The notes: generated from the letters alone by a model not told the origin. Positions 44,364 to 54,272 are shown, counted from the first letter of the stretch. The stretch: DNA of 64,000 nucleotides from Planotetraspora thailandica (GCF_016863335.1 NZ_BOOR01000023.1:27374-91373); one strand, 5' to 3'. Translations and numbers: made by a program.

Positions 44364-46288
44364 GCGATCCTCTTCTTTTCGGGGTTCAGGCGCCCGCTGG
44401 CGCCCTGCGTGATCCGGTCGAGCATGATTCCGAGCAGAACCAGGGCCACACCGGCGGCCAGGCCCTTGCCGTAGTCCTCCTGCTGCGAGATCCCGGCCAC
44501 GACGTCATATCCGAGCGCGCCGGCCCCTACGAGCGCGCCGATCACCACCATCGCGAGCGTCATCACGATGCCCTGGTTGGCGGCGAGAAGCAGCGAGCTC
44601 CTGGCCATCGGGAGTTGCACCTTCCACAGGAGCTGCCTGTCGGTCGAACCCGCCGACCTGGCCGCCTCGAGCACCGTTCCCGGCACCGCCCGCAGGCCGT
44701 CCTCGACGAGGCGGGCCACCACCGGCACCGCGTAGATGACCGACGCGATGATCGCGGTGAACCGTCCGTTGCCGAACAACGCGACGGCGGGCAGCAGGTA
44801 GGAGAACGACGGCATGGTCTGCGCGGCGTCGAGCACCGGCCGCAGCACGGCGGCGAACCACCGTGACCTGGCGGCTCCGATGCCGAGGGCCGCACCCGCC
44901 GCGATCGTGATCACCGCGGCGACCAGCACGATCGTCAGCGTCTCCATGCTGTGCTCCCACAGGCTGAGCGCCGCGATCGCCGCCAGGCACCCGGCCGCGA
45001 TCAGGCCGGCGCGCAGCCCGCTGATCCGCCAGGCGAAGGCCAGTACGGCCAGCGTGATCAGCCACCAGGGCGCGCTGGTCAGCAGGTTCTGGAGCGGGTT
45101 GAGCAGGCCGTAGGCGACGGTGTCGTTGAGGAAGCCGGTGAATACGTACCAGTTGCCCTCGATCCAGCTCACGACGTCGTTGATCGGGCGGACGATCTGG
45201 ATCTCCCACTGCTCGGGGAACTCCGCCGACAGCACCGGGGTCAGGGCCAGGCCCGCCACGACCGCGACGACCAGCCCAGCCCAGCGCCACACGCGGGAAC
45301 CGGCCCGGGCGACCGCCGCCGACCGGGTGATCCGGTCGAGCACGATGGCGATGAGGACGATCCCGATGCCCGGCACGAGGGCCGCGCCGACGTTCACCTG
45401 GGCGAGCGCCCGGATGAGGTCCACGCCGAGCCCGGGGGCGGCGATAAGCGCGACGAGCGGCACCATCGACAGCGCGGCGGCGATCGTCTGGTTCACGCCC
45501 AGTGCGATCGTGTTGAGCGCCATCGGCAGCCGCACCTTGCGCATGGTCTGCCAGCGGGTGGCGCCCAGCGATTCCGACGCCTCGACCACCGTGGGCGGGA
45601 CGCGCTCGATGGCGAGCGCGGTGATCCTGATCGCGGGCGGGATCGCGTAGATCATCGTGGCGAGCGTCGCCGAGGCCGGGCCGATGAGGAACAGCAGCAC
45701 GATCGGCGACAGGTACGAGAAGGTCGGCATGATCTGCATCACGTCGAGCACGGGCGTCACGATGCGCCGCACCGACGGCGAACGGCCGGTCAGCACGCCG
45801 ATCGGGATGCCGACGACCAGAGAGAGCAACACGGCCGACAGGGTCAGCGCGAGCGTGTCGACGCTGGCGTCCCACAGGCCGAGCACGCCGATGCCGGCGA
45901 ACCCGGCGACCGACACGGCGGCGATCCGCCATCCTCCCGCCAGCCAGCCGAGACCGGCCGCCACGCCGATGAGCCCGGGCCAGCCCAGGCCGGCCAGTGC
46001 GGACTGGAAGACGGTGAACAGGTCGGCGACGAACAGCCGGATGTAGTTGAGGAAGAACAGGAAGACCGGGTTGTTGTTCCGGTTCTCGTCGACCCAGTCC
46101 CTGGCGTCGTTGAGCCCGCGGAAGAACGCGGCGTCGTCGTCGTGCGGCAGCACGTCGGTGCCCTTGAACACCAGATAGAGCGCCACGAACAACACCACCC
46201 CGGCCGCCGGAGCGATCCATCGGATGAGCCGCTGAGCGCGGGCCCCCACGGAAACGGGTGGTGCCATCTCGGCGGGCGCGGTCACCAC
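44360..46288 (-). CDS. Fused double permease of glycine betaine-type ABC importer
   Basis: 642 residues containing two complete ProW-like permease halves in one chain. The first permease motif is near residues 190-290 (ESLGATRWQTMRKVRLPMALNTIALGVNQTIAAALSMV) and the second near 510-610 (EAARSAGSTDRQLLWKVQLPMARSSLLLAANQGIVMTLAMVVIGALVGAGALG). Each EAA loop (ESLGATRWQTMRKV and ARSAGSTDRQLLWKV) should dock one ATPase subunit. One chain can thus replace the usual homodimer or heterodimer. Start at GTG 46288 overlaps the ATPase stop. Confidence 0.93.
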   Translation of the reverse strand: MVTAPAEMAPPVSVGARAQRLIRWIAPAAGVVLFVALYLVFKGTDVLPHDDDAAFFRGLNDARDWVDENRNNNPVFLFFLNYIRLFVADLFTVFQSALAGLGWPGLIGVAAGLGWLAGGWRIAAVSVAGFAGIGVLGLWDASVDTLALTLSAVLLSLVVGIPIGVLTGRSPSVRRIVTPVLDVMQIMPTFSYLSPIVLLFLIGPASATLATMIYAIPPAIRITALAIERVPPTVVEASESLGATRWQTMRKVRLPMALNTIALGVNQTIAAALSMVPLVALIAAPGLGVDLIRALAQVNVGAALVPGIGIVLIAIVLDRITRSAAVARAGSRVWRWAGLVVAVVAGLALTPVLSAEFPEQWEIQIVRPINDVVSWIEGNWYVFTGFLNDTVAYGLLNPLQNLLTSAPWWLITLAVLAFAWRISGLRAGLIAAGCLAAIAALSLWEHSMETLTIVLVAAVITIAAGAALGIGAARSRWFAAVLRPVLDAAQTMPSFSYLLPAVALFGNGRFTAIIASVIYAVPVVARLVEDGLRAVPGTVLEAARSAGSTDRQLLWKVQLPMARSSLLLAANQGIVMTLAMVVIGALVGAGALGYDVVAGISQQEDYGKGLAAGVALVLLGIMLDRITQGASGRLNPEKKRIA

Positions 46289-47361
46289 TACGCCTCCTCC
46301 GCCGGCAGCCCCGCCAGGGCCGCGTGGTCGTCGTCGGCGCCCTCGCCGAGACGGACGGCGCCGAGCAGGTCGACCCGGTCGACCACGCCGACGAGTTCCC
46401 CGTCGGAGACGACCCTGATCGGCCGGGCCGAGGCCATCGCGGCGGGGATCGCGTCGTGGATCACGGTGTCGGCCGGCAGCTCCGGCCCGTCCAGCGGGTC
46501 GTCCTCCTCAGGCTGCCTGCTGATCCAGCGCAGCGACAGGACGTGCGACTTGGGCACGTCGCGGACGAAGTCGGCCACGTAGTCGTCGGCGGGCGCTCCG
46601 ACAAGCTCCTCCGGCGTGCCGACCTGCACGATCGACCCGTTGCGCATGATCGCGATCCGCTCGCCGAGCTTCAGCGCCTCGGACAGGTCGTGCGTGATGA
46701 AGACCATCGTCTTGCCGACCTCGCGGTGCAGGCGGATGACCTCGGCCTGCATGTCCCGCCTGATCAGCGGGTCGAGCGCGCTGAAGGGCTCGTCGAACAG
46801 CAGCACCTCGGGGTCGACGGCCAGCGCACGGGCGAGGCCCACGCGCTGCTGCATGCCGCCGGACAGCTGGTCGGGGAAGGAGTTCTCATGCCCTTCCAGT
46901 CCCACGAGGGACAGGATCGAGCGCGCCTTCTCGTGCCGTACGGCTTTCGCCACACCCTGGATCTCCAGGCCGTAGGCGACGTTGTCGAGCACGCGGCGGT
47001 GCGGGAGCAGCCCGAAGTGCTGGAACACCATGCTGACGCGGTGGCGGCGCAGTTCGCGCAGTTGAGCGGCCGACATGGCCCGCACGTCCTCGCCGCCGAT
47101 GGCGACGTCGCCGCCCGTGGGCTCGATCAGGCGCGTCAGGCACCGGACGAGCGTGGACTTGCCGCTCCCCGACAGCCCCATGACGACGAAGACCTCGCCG
47201 GGCCGCACGTCGAAGCTGACGTCGCGCACGGCGGCGGTGCATCCGGTCTTGGCCCGGAGTGCGGCGGAGTCGAGCTCCGCGTCCGGACTCCCGATGATCC
47301 GATCGGCCTTGGGGCCGAAGATCTTCCAGAGCCCGCGAACCTCGATCGCGGCTGTGCCCAC
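46288..47361 (-). CDS. Glycine betaine-type ABC transporter ATP-binding protein
   Basis: 357-residue ProV/OpuAA-like ATPase from GTG 47361 (GAGGGG just upstream; an upstream open frame is non-homologous). Walker [11 protein letters not shown] loop [10 protein letters not shown], signature [16 protein letters not shown], Walker [13 protein letters not shown] and the switch His in [13 protein letters not shown] are intact. The C terminus (about residues 270-357) resembles a degenerate CBS module, which in OpuA senses ionic strength. First gene of the operon. Confidence 0.94.
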   Translation of the reverse strand: MGTAAIEVRGLWKIFGPKADRIIGSPDAELDSAALRAKTGCTAAVRDVSFDVRPGEVFVVMGLSGSGKSTLVRCLTRLIEPTGGDVAIGGEDVRAMSAAQLRELRRHRVSMVFQHFGLLPHRRVLDNVAYGLEIQGVAKAVRHEKARSILSLVGLEGHENSFPDQLSGGMQQRVGLARALAVDPEVLLFDEPFSALDPLIRRDMQAEVIRLHREVGKTMVFITHDLSEALKLGERIAIMRNGSIVQVGTPEELVGAPADDYVADFVRDVPKSHVLSLRWISRQPEEDDPLDGPELPADTVIHDAIPAAMASARPIRVVSDGELVGVVDRVDLLGAVRLGEGADDDHAALAGLPAEEA

Positions 47362-47763
47362 GCTGTTTCCCCTCACTCGGCTATCGCCCGAGAGGCGGCG
47401 TGAACGCCCGGGAACGCCACAGCACGGCGTGGAGATCGCCACTCGCACGCCATGGATGAAGAGCTGGGGGTCAACGACTCCTCATTGGGCATATGCACAG
47501 GAGTTGCGCGATGCGCAACTCATCGTGTTTGAACAGAGAGCAGGCTAGGCCCCACAAGCCCCACAGATGGCCAGAAATAACACTTTACGCGCCATATCGT
47601 GATCATTTAGTGATCTGGCCCTGCGTTTGCGCAGAAAAACCCCGGAAGCCTTACGGCACAGGCGATCCAGGGCCTGTCGTAAACCCGCCAGACAAACGAT
47701 GCAGTCAATGAACAAACGTCAACATAATGACCGCCGAGCCGCATAATCGGCTAAAAGCGACAA
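47362..47763. other. Intergenic region with ABC operon promoter
   Basis: About 400 bp between the SDR stop and the ABC operon start. The part near the operon contains a perfect palindrome (47501-47521). The part from about 47560 to 47760 is AT-richer than the surroundings and contains no gene I can support. Confidence 0.5.
47501..47521. promoter_or_regulatory. Perfect palindromic operator upstream of betaine ABC operon
   Basis: GAGTTGCGC-GAT-GCGCAACTC, a 9-bp perfect inverted repeat. On the minus strand TTGCGC within it, plus CATATG 17 bp further on, could form the -35 and -10 of the operon promoter, so a dimeric repressor bound here would block transcription. No regulator gene is adjacent. 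Confidence 0.6.
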
Positions 47764-48525
47764 TCAAGTGAGAAGAAGCCCACCGTCGACCGGCAGGACG
47801 ACGCCGCTGATGTACGACGCCGCATCCGAGGCCAGGAAAATCGCGGCCGTCACGAGTTCGACGGGCTCCCCGGCGCGGTTCATCACGACCCGCTGCTCCA
47901 TCACGCGGTCGAGGTAGCCCGGGGGGTACTGCTCGGTCATCTCCGAGTGGAAGAACCCCGGCTCCAGGCAGTTGACCCGGATGCCCTTGCGCGTGGTCCA
48001 CTGCTGTGCCAGGTCACGCGTGAGCCCTGTCACGGCGGCCTTGGACGCGCTGTAAGCGGCCTGCGGCAGCCCGGCGGTGGTCTCCCCCAGCACGCTGCCG
48101 ATGTTCACGATGGACGACCCTGGGCGCATGACGCGGGCGCAGGCCTGCGCCATCCAGTACGTCCCGTGCAGGTTGACGTCGACCACGTGGCGGAACTGCT
48201 CGGGTTCCTCGCGCAGCGCCGGTACGGCCGCGCCGACGCCAGCGTTGTTGATCAAGATGTCGACCTGGCCGAACTCGGCGACGGCGGTGTCCACCAGCGC
48301 CTGGCACTGCTCCGGTACGGACACGTCCGTGGTGACGGCCAGGCACCGGCGGCCGGTCTCCTCGACCAGCCGCCGGGTGTGGTCCAGCCTGTCCGGCCGG
48401 CGTGCGCCGATCACGACGTCGGCACCCGCTTCGGCGAATCCTCGCGCGAAGGCCACGCCCAGGCCGGAGGAGGCCCCCGTCACGATGGCGACCCTGCCGT
48501 CCAGCCGGAATCGCTCGAGCGTCAC
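47764..48525 (-). CDS. SDR family oxidoreductase
   Basis: 253-residue classical short-chain dehydrogenase/reductase. NAD(P)-binding TGASSGLGVAFARG near the N terminus, NNAGVGA, catalytic Ser in NIGSVLGE, and YSASK (Tyr/Lys pair, about residues 157-161) are present. The C terminus matches FabG/gluconate-dehydrogenase-like members (FLASDAASYISGVVLPVDGG). ARRPD after the first beta strand pair favours NADP. Stands alone; substrate unknown. Confidence 0.92.
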   Translation of the reverse strand: MTLERFRLDGRVAIVTGASSGLGVAFARGFAEAGADVVIGARRPDRLDHTRRLVEETGRRCLAVTTDVSVPEQCQALVDTAVAEFGQVDILINNAGVGAAVPALREEPEQFRHVVDVNLHGTYWMAQACARVMRPGSSIVNIGSVLGETTAGLPQAAYSASKAAVTGLTRDLAQQWTTRKGIRVNCLEPGFFHSEMTEQYPPGYLDRVMEQRVVMNRAGEPVELVTAAIFLASDAASYISGVVLPVDGGLLLT

Positions 48526-48615
48526 GCCGACCTCCTCTGCCCGGAGTCCCGGAAGCTCCGGGCCCGGCTCATGTCCGGAAACAACCGAACATGACTCTAG
48601 ATCAGCGGCCGGTCC

Positions 48616-50952
48616 TCACAGGCCGTACTCCTTGGAGATGCGCTCGTGCCGCTCGACCTCGACGCCGACCTCGCGGGCGAGGTCGAGCCACGCGATCGGA
48701 TGCGCCCACTGCTCGGTGGCGTCGTCGAGCACCGCGTCCAGCTCGGCGGGCTCCACCGACGACGGCACCGCGATCCAGCCGAAGACGCCGGGCAGAAGCT
48801 CGCCGGTCATGGGATGGGTGACGGTGTAGTGCTCGTCGCTGTAGACCCACATCGGCCAGCCGCGCTCGGCCAGCATCTCGTTGAAGTCGGTCCACTCGGC
48901 CTCGGTGGGTGCGGCGCCGTCGAAGAACCAGCTCGTGTAGCCGCCGGGCCTGAGCATCGTCACCCCGGCGAAGGGGATGACGAAGTTCTCCTGCTCCGGG
49001 TCCTCGGGGACGGGCTCCAGCGGGCGGGGGTCGAAGACGATGACGTCACCCGCGTTGTACTCCATGCCGCGCGGCTGCGGTATGACCAGCCGGGCGGTCG
49101 CCGGCCCGGTCCGCACCGCCATCACCTCGCGCCTGCTGCCGTCCGGGGCGGGGAGGATGGCGCGGATGAGGTGCCACTCCTCCTCGATCGGGCCCTCGGA
49201 GGACTGCACCGGCAGATTCAGCTTGGCGGAGGCCCGGCGGACGGTCGCCCAGTCCTCCCCCGCGCTCGCCAGGACGATCAGGCGCCAGCTGTCCTCCTCC
49301 TCGCCCTCGCCGGACTCGAACAGCGGCATCATGATCTCGGCGGCCCTGGCGTTGTCGCCGAGCTGCTGGACGGCCACCGACCACATGCGGCGGGCCTCGG
49401 GGGTGTCGTCCGCGGCGACGGCGCGCTCGGCCTCCGCCGCGGTCTCCTCCCAGCGCTCGCGGGCACGGTAGAGGCGCGCGAGCGTCAGGTGGGAGGCATC
49501 GTCGGACAGGCGGGCGGCCAGGCTCTCCACCCGGTCGTCACGTCCGGCGTCGATGAGCAGGCTCGTGAGATAGGCGATGTCCTCCGCGCTCGCCTGCGCG
49601 GGGTCGCCGTCCTCGGTGAGGAGCTTGCCGTAGATGTCGGCGCCCAGCGGGGCGTACCCGAGGAAACCGAGGGTGGTCGCGTGGCGGCGGGTGATCTCCA
49701 GATCCTCACCCGCGTACGGCCAGAACCAGCCGACCCAGCGCTCCGGATCCGCGGTGCTGCCATCGGCCGCGTCGAAGAGCTCGACGAGCCTGTCCTGCGG
49801 CCCCGGCGCGGGGACCTCGGAGACCTCGTCGGCGGCGGCGCGCAACTCGGCGATCCGCTCGGGCAGTCCTTCAGTGCCGCTGAGATCGCCGAGGGCCGCC
49901 TCGGCCTGCGCGGCGAGCAGCCGGGCCTGCCAGACGCCCTGCCGGGCCACCGCGAGATGACCGGCGGCCAGGGCCAGCTCGAACCGCGCACGGTGGCCGC
50001 CCATGGTCTCGAAGTAGATGATCCACTGACGCAGGATGCGGCCGAGCTGCCAGGTGTTGGCGATCGCGCCGCTGGTGAACAGCAGGCTCACCGTGCGCGT
50101 CCACTCCACCCACTCGCGGGGGTGGTCGCCGACCACGTCGAGGTCGGGCAGCGCCTCCACGGCCTCCTGGACGCGTCCCAGCGTGCCGAGGGTGAGTGAG
50201 ATGAGCAGGGCCTCCCGGCGGCCCTTGGCGACCGGGTCGTCGGGCTTGAACCCGGTCGCGGCCTGCAGGGCGGTGAGGGCGTCGTCCGGGCGGCCGGCGG
50301 CCAGCAGCGCGCGGGCGGACTCGGCGCCCAGCTCCCAGCTCGCCTCCCGGCCCGCCTTGGTGAGCCGGTCGACCGCCGCCTCCGCGTAGGCCACGGCCTC
50401 CTCGGGGCGGTCGGCGTCGCGCAGCGCGGCGACGTACTGCGTGGCCAAGCCGGAGAAGGCGAGCGAGTCGGGCCCGACGCCGTCCAGCACGGCGCCGAGG
50501 GCGGCCAACCGCCTCTCTGCGAACCCGGGGCCGTCGGTGTTGGCCAGCGTGATCGCCAGAGCCTCCACGGCGGCCGGGGCGGCCGGGCAGTCGCGGACGT
50601 CGTCCCGCTTGGCGAACTCGGCGAGCGCCTCGGCGTCGCCGAGCGCGACGGCGCCGTTGGCCCGGTCGCCGACCCGGCCGATCAAGTGCCAGTAGCGCAC
50701 GAAAAGCTCAAGCCAGGGCTGGCCGAGCGCCTCCGCGTGCTGGGCGACCGCGGGAGCCACGACGTCCAGCTGCCCGTAACGGCCCTCCAGGGCCTGCGCG
50801 GGCACGTCGGCCAGCGCCATAGCGAGTCCGGCATTGCCGGTCTCCTGCAATTCCCGCTGGGTGTCGCCGACCCATGCCCAGATGTCCACGTCCATGGGCA
50901 GCCAGTCTGCCAGGTCGCCTACCGTGTCCCAAACAGCCGCGAGGCCCGCCAC
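48616..50952 (-). CDS. Large TPR-like repeat protein
   Basis: About 778 residues from GTG 50952, preceded by AGGTGA; ATG 50895 is a shorter alternative. It is mostly helical with tetratricopeptide-like pairs rich in Ala (DADRPEEAVAYAEAAVDRL, GRPDDALTALQAATGFKPDDP, ARERWEETAAEAERAVAADDTPEARRMWSVAVQQLGDNARAAEIM). A compact C-terminal domain of about 200 residues carries many Trp/Tyr (GYTSWFFDGAAPTEAEWTDFN, MWVYSDEHYTVTHPMTGELLPGVFGWI). It starts 10 bp after the stop of the SCO6745-like gene. No enzyme motif recognised; probably a scaffold or regulator. Confidence 0.8.
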   Translation of the reverse strand: MAGLAAVWDTVGDLADWLPMDVDIWAWVGDTQRELQETGNAGLAMALADVPAQALEGRYGQLDVVAPAVAQHAEALGQPWLELFVRYWHLIGRVGDRANGAVALGDAEALAEFAKRDDVRDCPAAPAAVEALAITLANTDGPGFAERRLAALGAVLDGVGPDSLAFSGLATQYVAALRDADRPEEAVAYAEAAVDRLTKAGREASWELGAESARALLAAGRPDDALTALQAATGFKPDDPVAKGRREALLISLTLGTLGRVQEAVEALPDLDVVGDHPREWVEWTRTVSLLFTSGAIANTWQLGRILRQWIIYFETMGGHRARFELALAAGHLAVARQGVWQARLLAAQAEAALGDLSGTEGLPERIAELRAAADEVSEVPAPGPQDRLVELFDAADGSTADPERWVGWFWPYAGEDLEITRRHATTLGFLGYAPLGADIYGKLLTEDGDPAQASAEDIAYLTSLLIDAGRDDRVESLAARLSDDASHLTLARLYRARERWEETAAEAERAVAADDTPEARRMWSVAVQQLGDNARAAEIMMPLFESGEGEEEDSWRLIVLASAGEDWATVRRASAKLNLPVQSSEGPIEEEWHLIRAILPAPDGSRREVMAVRTGPATARLVIPQPRGMEYNAGDVIVFDPRPLEPVPEDPEQENFVIPFAGVTMLRPGGYTSWFFDGAAPTEAEWTDFNEMLAERGWPMWVYSDEHYTVTHPMTGELLPGVFGWIAVPSSVEPAELDAVLDDATEQWAHPIAWLDLAREVGVEVERHERISKEYGL

Positions 50953-50962
50953 ACCGGAAGAA

Positions 50963-51733
50963 TCACCTGGCGAAAGCCGTACCGGCGGCCGTGGCCAGAA
51001 GATCGGCCAGCTCTGCCCGCTCTCCCCCGTCCAGCACGCCGTACGCGGGGGCGGCCAGGTCGTCGGTGAGCTCCTCGGCCCTGGCCCGGCGCTCGACCGC
51101 GTCCCTGGACGGCATGCCGTACGGCTCGGGCCATTGGAGGAAGCGGGCGACGGCCGCGTTGCCGGTCTCGGGGTCGGAGGCGCCCGCGCCCCGCGCGCCG
51201 ACGAGGGTGGCCTCCAGCGGGTCGAGGCCGTAGGCGAGGATCGCGGTCTGGTGCAGGCCGCCCCGGTGCTCCCGCAGCACCTGCAGCAGGTGGGCGGCCA
51301 GTGCGACGTCGTCTCCGGCGGGGCGGGGCATGGCCCGCCATCCGGCGAACAGCGGCGAGCCGTGCACCGTGGAGCCGTCGGCGATCGCGGCGAGCAGTTC
51401 GGCGAGCCGGCCGGCGCCGCGGAATTCGCCGAGCTTGCGGCGCCCCCAGTCGTGGCAGGCAGACGCGTAGATAGCGGCCGCCTCCTCGGCGGGCAGGCTC
51501 CTGCCGCCCTCCCAGGAGGCGCGCACGTGGCCGGCCGGGAAGAACATCGCGGCGGCGACGACCACGTCGGCGTGCACCTCGCCGAGAACCCCGCAACGAC
51601 CGCGGAAGTACATCTCCCGGCTGCCGAGGCCGTAGAGGTCACAGAGACTCTTGACCTCCCTGGACATCATGAAGCCCCCGCCCAGGGCCCAGACCGCCCC
51701 CTTCGTCGCCACCACGGTGCCGCGCGGGTCCAT
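50963..51733 (-). CDS. SCO6745-like helical protein
   Basis: 256 residues. The N-terminal region (REVKSLCDLYGLGSREMYFRGRCGVLGEVHADVVVAAAMFFPAGHVRASWE) resembles actinobacterial SCO6745-family proteins, which carry a WRGYFxGRAAPLG-type motif. The remainder is helical (LLQVLREHRGGLHQTAILAYGLDPLEATLVG). Function unknown. Its stop is part of the ribosome-binding site of the following TPR-like gene, implying coupled translation and a shared role. Confidence 0.65.
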   Translation of the reverse strand: MDPRGTVVATKGAVWALGGGFMMSREVKSLCDLYGLGSREMYFRGRCGVLGEVHADVVVAAAMFFPAGHVRASWEGGRSLPAEEAAAIYASACHDWGRRKLGEFRGAGRLAELLAAIADGSTVHGSPLFAGWRAMPRPAGDDVALAAHLLQVLREHRGGLHQTAILAYGLDPLEATLVGARGAGASDPETGNAAVARFLQWPEPYGMPSRDAVERRARAEELTDDLAAPAYGVLDGGERAELADLLATAAGTAFAR

Positions 51734-51835
51734 GCGTCCTCCAACTCGGTTCGGATGGAGGACCCAGCATCGACGATCAGAACAACATTCTGCAACCGGG
51801 CTTCGCGGCGGCTCGGCCTCTCGGGCCGGGACGGA

Positions 51836-52648
51836 TCAGACGGACGCGGGATAGCTGCCGGAGGCCACCAGGACGGCGGGACCGGTGAGATAGCTCGTGC
51901 GCCCGTCGAGGGTCACGGTCACGGTGCCGCCGAGAACCCGCACGCTCCACGTGCCGGTGGGCTCGCCGGCCGCGTGCGCCGCGGCCACCGCGGTCGCGAC
52001 CGCCCCCGTCCCGCACGAGCGGGTCTCGCCCGAGCCGCGCTCGTGCACGCGCATGGACACGGTGTGGTCGCCGACCCGGTTGAACAGCTCGACGTTCACC
52101 CCGGCGGGATAGGTCGCCCGGTCGAATCCCGGCTCTCTGGTGAGGTCGAGCTCCGCGACCGGGTCGTCGATGACGCAGGCCAGGTGCGGGTTGCCCATGT
52201 TCACGTTGAGCCCGGCGTACTCCCGCCCGTTCACCGTCGCACGGCTCACGCCCAACACACGCGGGCTGCCCATGTCGACGGTGACGTCGCCGGTCGCGCC
52301 GAGCCGTACGCGCTTGACGCCGCCGCGGGTCGCGACCCCGAACTCGCCGGGGGCGGCCAGCCCCGAGTCGACCAGATAGCGGGCGAAGACGCGCACGCCG
52401 TTGCCGCACATCTCGGCGATGCTGCCGTCGGCGTTCCGGTAGTCCATGAACCACTCGGCTTCACCCAACTGGTCGGCCGCCTCCGGGCAGAGCTTGGCCC
52501 GCACCACCCGCAGCACACCGTCGGCCCCGATGCCCGCCCGCCGGTCGCACAACGTCGCGACCAGCTGAGGGCCGAGGTCGAGCCGGGCGTCGGCGTCCGG
52601 CAGGATCACGAAGTCGTTCTCGGTGCCATGCCCCTTCACGAACCGCAT
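51836..52648 (-). CDS. dapF: Diaminopimelate epimerase
   Basis: Interconverts LL- and meso-diaminopimelate for lysine and peptidoglycan synthesis. 270 residues from ATG 52648 (RFVKGHGTENDFVILPD). Both catalytic cysteines are present: ADGSIAEMCGNGVRVFARY (about residue 81) and GETRSCGTGAVATA (about residue 220). NMGNPHLAC is also typical. It follows miaA by 55 bp, the normal actinobacterial order. Confidence 0.96.
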   Translation of the reverse strand: MRFVKGHGTENDFVILPDADARLDLGPQLVATLCDRRAGIGADGVLRVVRAKLCPEAADQLGEAEWFMDYRNADGSIAEMCGNGVRVFARYLVDSGLAAPGEFGVATRGGVKRVRLGATGDVTVDMGSPRVLGVSRATVNGREYAGLNVNMGNPHLACVIDDPVAELDLTREPGFDRATYPAGVNVELFNRVGDHTVSMRVHERGSGETRSCGTGAVATAVAAAHAAGEPTGTWSVRVLGGTVTVTLDGRTSYLTGPAVLVASGSYPASV

Positions 52649-52703
52649 GGCACCGAATTCTAGGCGGACCCACAGGTCCGGCCGCGCGTCGCCCGACCCG
52701 GGA

Positions 52704-53609
52704 TCAGGCACCGACCAGGGCCAGGGCCCTTTCTGCGAGGTCCGGCGCGTCGAACGGCAGCCACACCACACGCGGGTCGCGGCGGAACCACGACTCCTGC
52801 CGCCGGGCGAACCGGCGCGTGGCGCGGACGGTCTCCTCCCTGGCCTGCTCCTCGGTCCACTCGCCGTCGAGGAAGCGCAGCACCTGGGCGTATCCGAGCG
52901 CCCGGCTCGCCGTCCTACCCTCGGCCAGCCCCTCGCCGGCCAGGCGGCGGACCTCCTCGACCAGGCCCGCCTCCCACATGCGGGCCACCCGCAGCTCGAT
53001 GCGCTCGTCCAGCAGCGGCCGCGGCACCTCGACGCCGATCTGCACACTGTCGTAGACCGCGTCGTAGGACGGCATCGTGGCCGAGAACGGCCGCCCGGAC
53101 AGCTCGATGACCTCGAGCGCTCGCACGATCCTCCGGCCGTTGCTCGGGAGGATCTTCTCCGCGGCCACGGGATCGAGCGTCGTGAGCCGGGCGAACAGGG
53201 GCGCGGGGCCGGTCTCCGCCAGTTCGGCCTCAAGCCGGGCCCTGATGTCCGGATCGGTGCCGGGGAAGTCCAGATCGTCGATCGCCGCCCGCACGTAGAG
53301 GCCGGAGCCGCCGGCGAGGATCGGCGGTCGCCCCTTGGCCTCGAGCTCCTCGATCAGCGGGCGGGCCAGCCCCTGGTATTCGGCGACGCTGGCCGTCCGG
53401 GTCACCGGCCAGATGTCGAGCAGGTGATGGGGCACGCCCCGGCGCTCGGCGGCCGACAGCTTGGCGGTGCCGATGTCCATGCCACGGTAGAACTGCATCG
53501 AGTCCGTGTTGATCACCTCGCCGCCGAGTCTGAGCGCGAGCTCGACGGCCAGGTCCGACTTGCCCGCCGCCGTGGCCCCCACGACGGCGATCACTGGTAG
53601 TTGCCCCAC
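52704..53609 (-). CDS. miaA: tRNA dimethylallyltransferase MiaA
   Basis: Transfers the dimethylallyl group to N6 of A37 in tRNAs reading UNN codons. 301 residues. P-loop [17 protein letters not shown], then [48 protein letters not shown], and the C-terminal [16 protein letters not shown] and [15 protein letters not shown] are all canonical. Adjacent to dapF. Confidence 0.97.
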   Translation of the reverse strand: MGQLPVIAVVGATAAGKSDLAVELALRLGGEVINTDSMQFYRGMDIGTAKLSAAERRGVPHHLLDIWPVTRTASVAEYQGLARPLIEELEAKGRPPILAGGSGLYVRAAIDDLDFPGTDPDIRARLEAELAETGPAPLFARLTTLDPVAAEKILPSNGRRIVRALEVIELSGRPFSATMPSYDAVYDSVQIGVEVPRPLLDERIELRVARMWEAGLVEEVRRLAGEGLAEGRTASRALGYAQVLRFLDGEWTEEQAREETVRATRRFARRQESWFRRDPRVVWLPFDAPDLAERALALVGA

Positions 53610-53678
53610 GCCCCCAATTCTCCCGGGTCGACACGTCTCCCAGTGCCGGGGACCTCCGCGGGCGTCCTCACCAGGCGG

Positions 53679-54209
53679 TCACAGGTCCCAGTCGAGCGTG
53701 GGCGGCAGGTGGCCTTCGAGGGTCAGCAGCCAGCGCTTGGACTCGACGCCGTCGCCGCCGCTGAACCCGCCCAGCCCGTTGCCCGCGACGACCCGGTGGC
53801 ACGGCACGATGATCGGGATCGGGTTGCTGCCCATGATCGAACCGATTCCCCGGGCCGGAACGGTGGTGCCGCTTCGCACCGCCAGCTCGCCGTACGTCAC
53901 GACCTGTCCGTACGGAACGGTCGTGAAGAGCGTGCCGAGCACCTGGCGCTGGAGCGACGACATGAGCCGCCAGTCGACGGCCACGCCGAACTCCTTGAGG
54001 TCTCCCCCGAAATACGCCCGCAGCTCGTCGCGGGCGGCGGCCGTACGGGCAAAGTCGTCGACGACGGGGAGCCCGAGCCGATCGGCGATCCGCGCCCGGA
54101 TGTCCGGCGCGTCGGTGAAAGACGTGGCGGCGACGCCGTCTTCGGTGACGGCCGCCAGCACGTCGCCCAGCTTCGTCGGAACACTCCCGAACGCCACGGT
54201 TCCCGCCAT
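53679..54209 (-). CDS. ogt: Methylated-DNA--[protein]-cysteine S-methyltransferase
   Basis: Suicide repair protein that removes O6-alkyl groups from guanine. 176 residues from ATG 54209 with GGGAGAA upstream. The C-terminal domain carries the helix-turn-helix VPYGQVVTYGELAVRSG, the arginine/asparagine-hinge region VPARGIGSIMGSNPIPIIVPCHRVV with the acceptor Cys in PCHRV (about residue 143), and GGFSGGDGVESKRWLLTLEG. Single gene. Confidence 0.94.
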   Translation of the reverse strand: MAGTVAFGSVPTKLGDVLAAVTEDGVAATSFTDAPDIRARIADRLGLPVVDDFARTAAARDELRAYFGGDLKEFGVAVDWRLMSSLQRQVLGTLFTTVPYGQVVTYGELAVRSGTTVPARGIGSIMGSNPIPIIVPCHRVVAGNGLGGFSGGDGVESKRWLLTLEGHLPPTLDWDL

Positions 54210-54272
54210 CGGGCCATTCTCCCGCATCGCCCGCTTCGCTCCCGCACGGGTCACGGACGTGCACGCAGCGGG

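Noticed and set aside
50963..51642. N-terminal extension of the TPR-like protein to about 1008 residues
   Set aside because: The extra 230 codons overlap the SCO6745-like gene in another frame and have no protein-like composition; a ribosome-binding site precedes GTG 50952.
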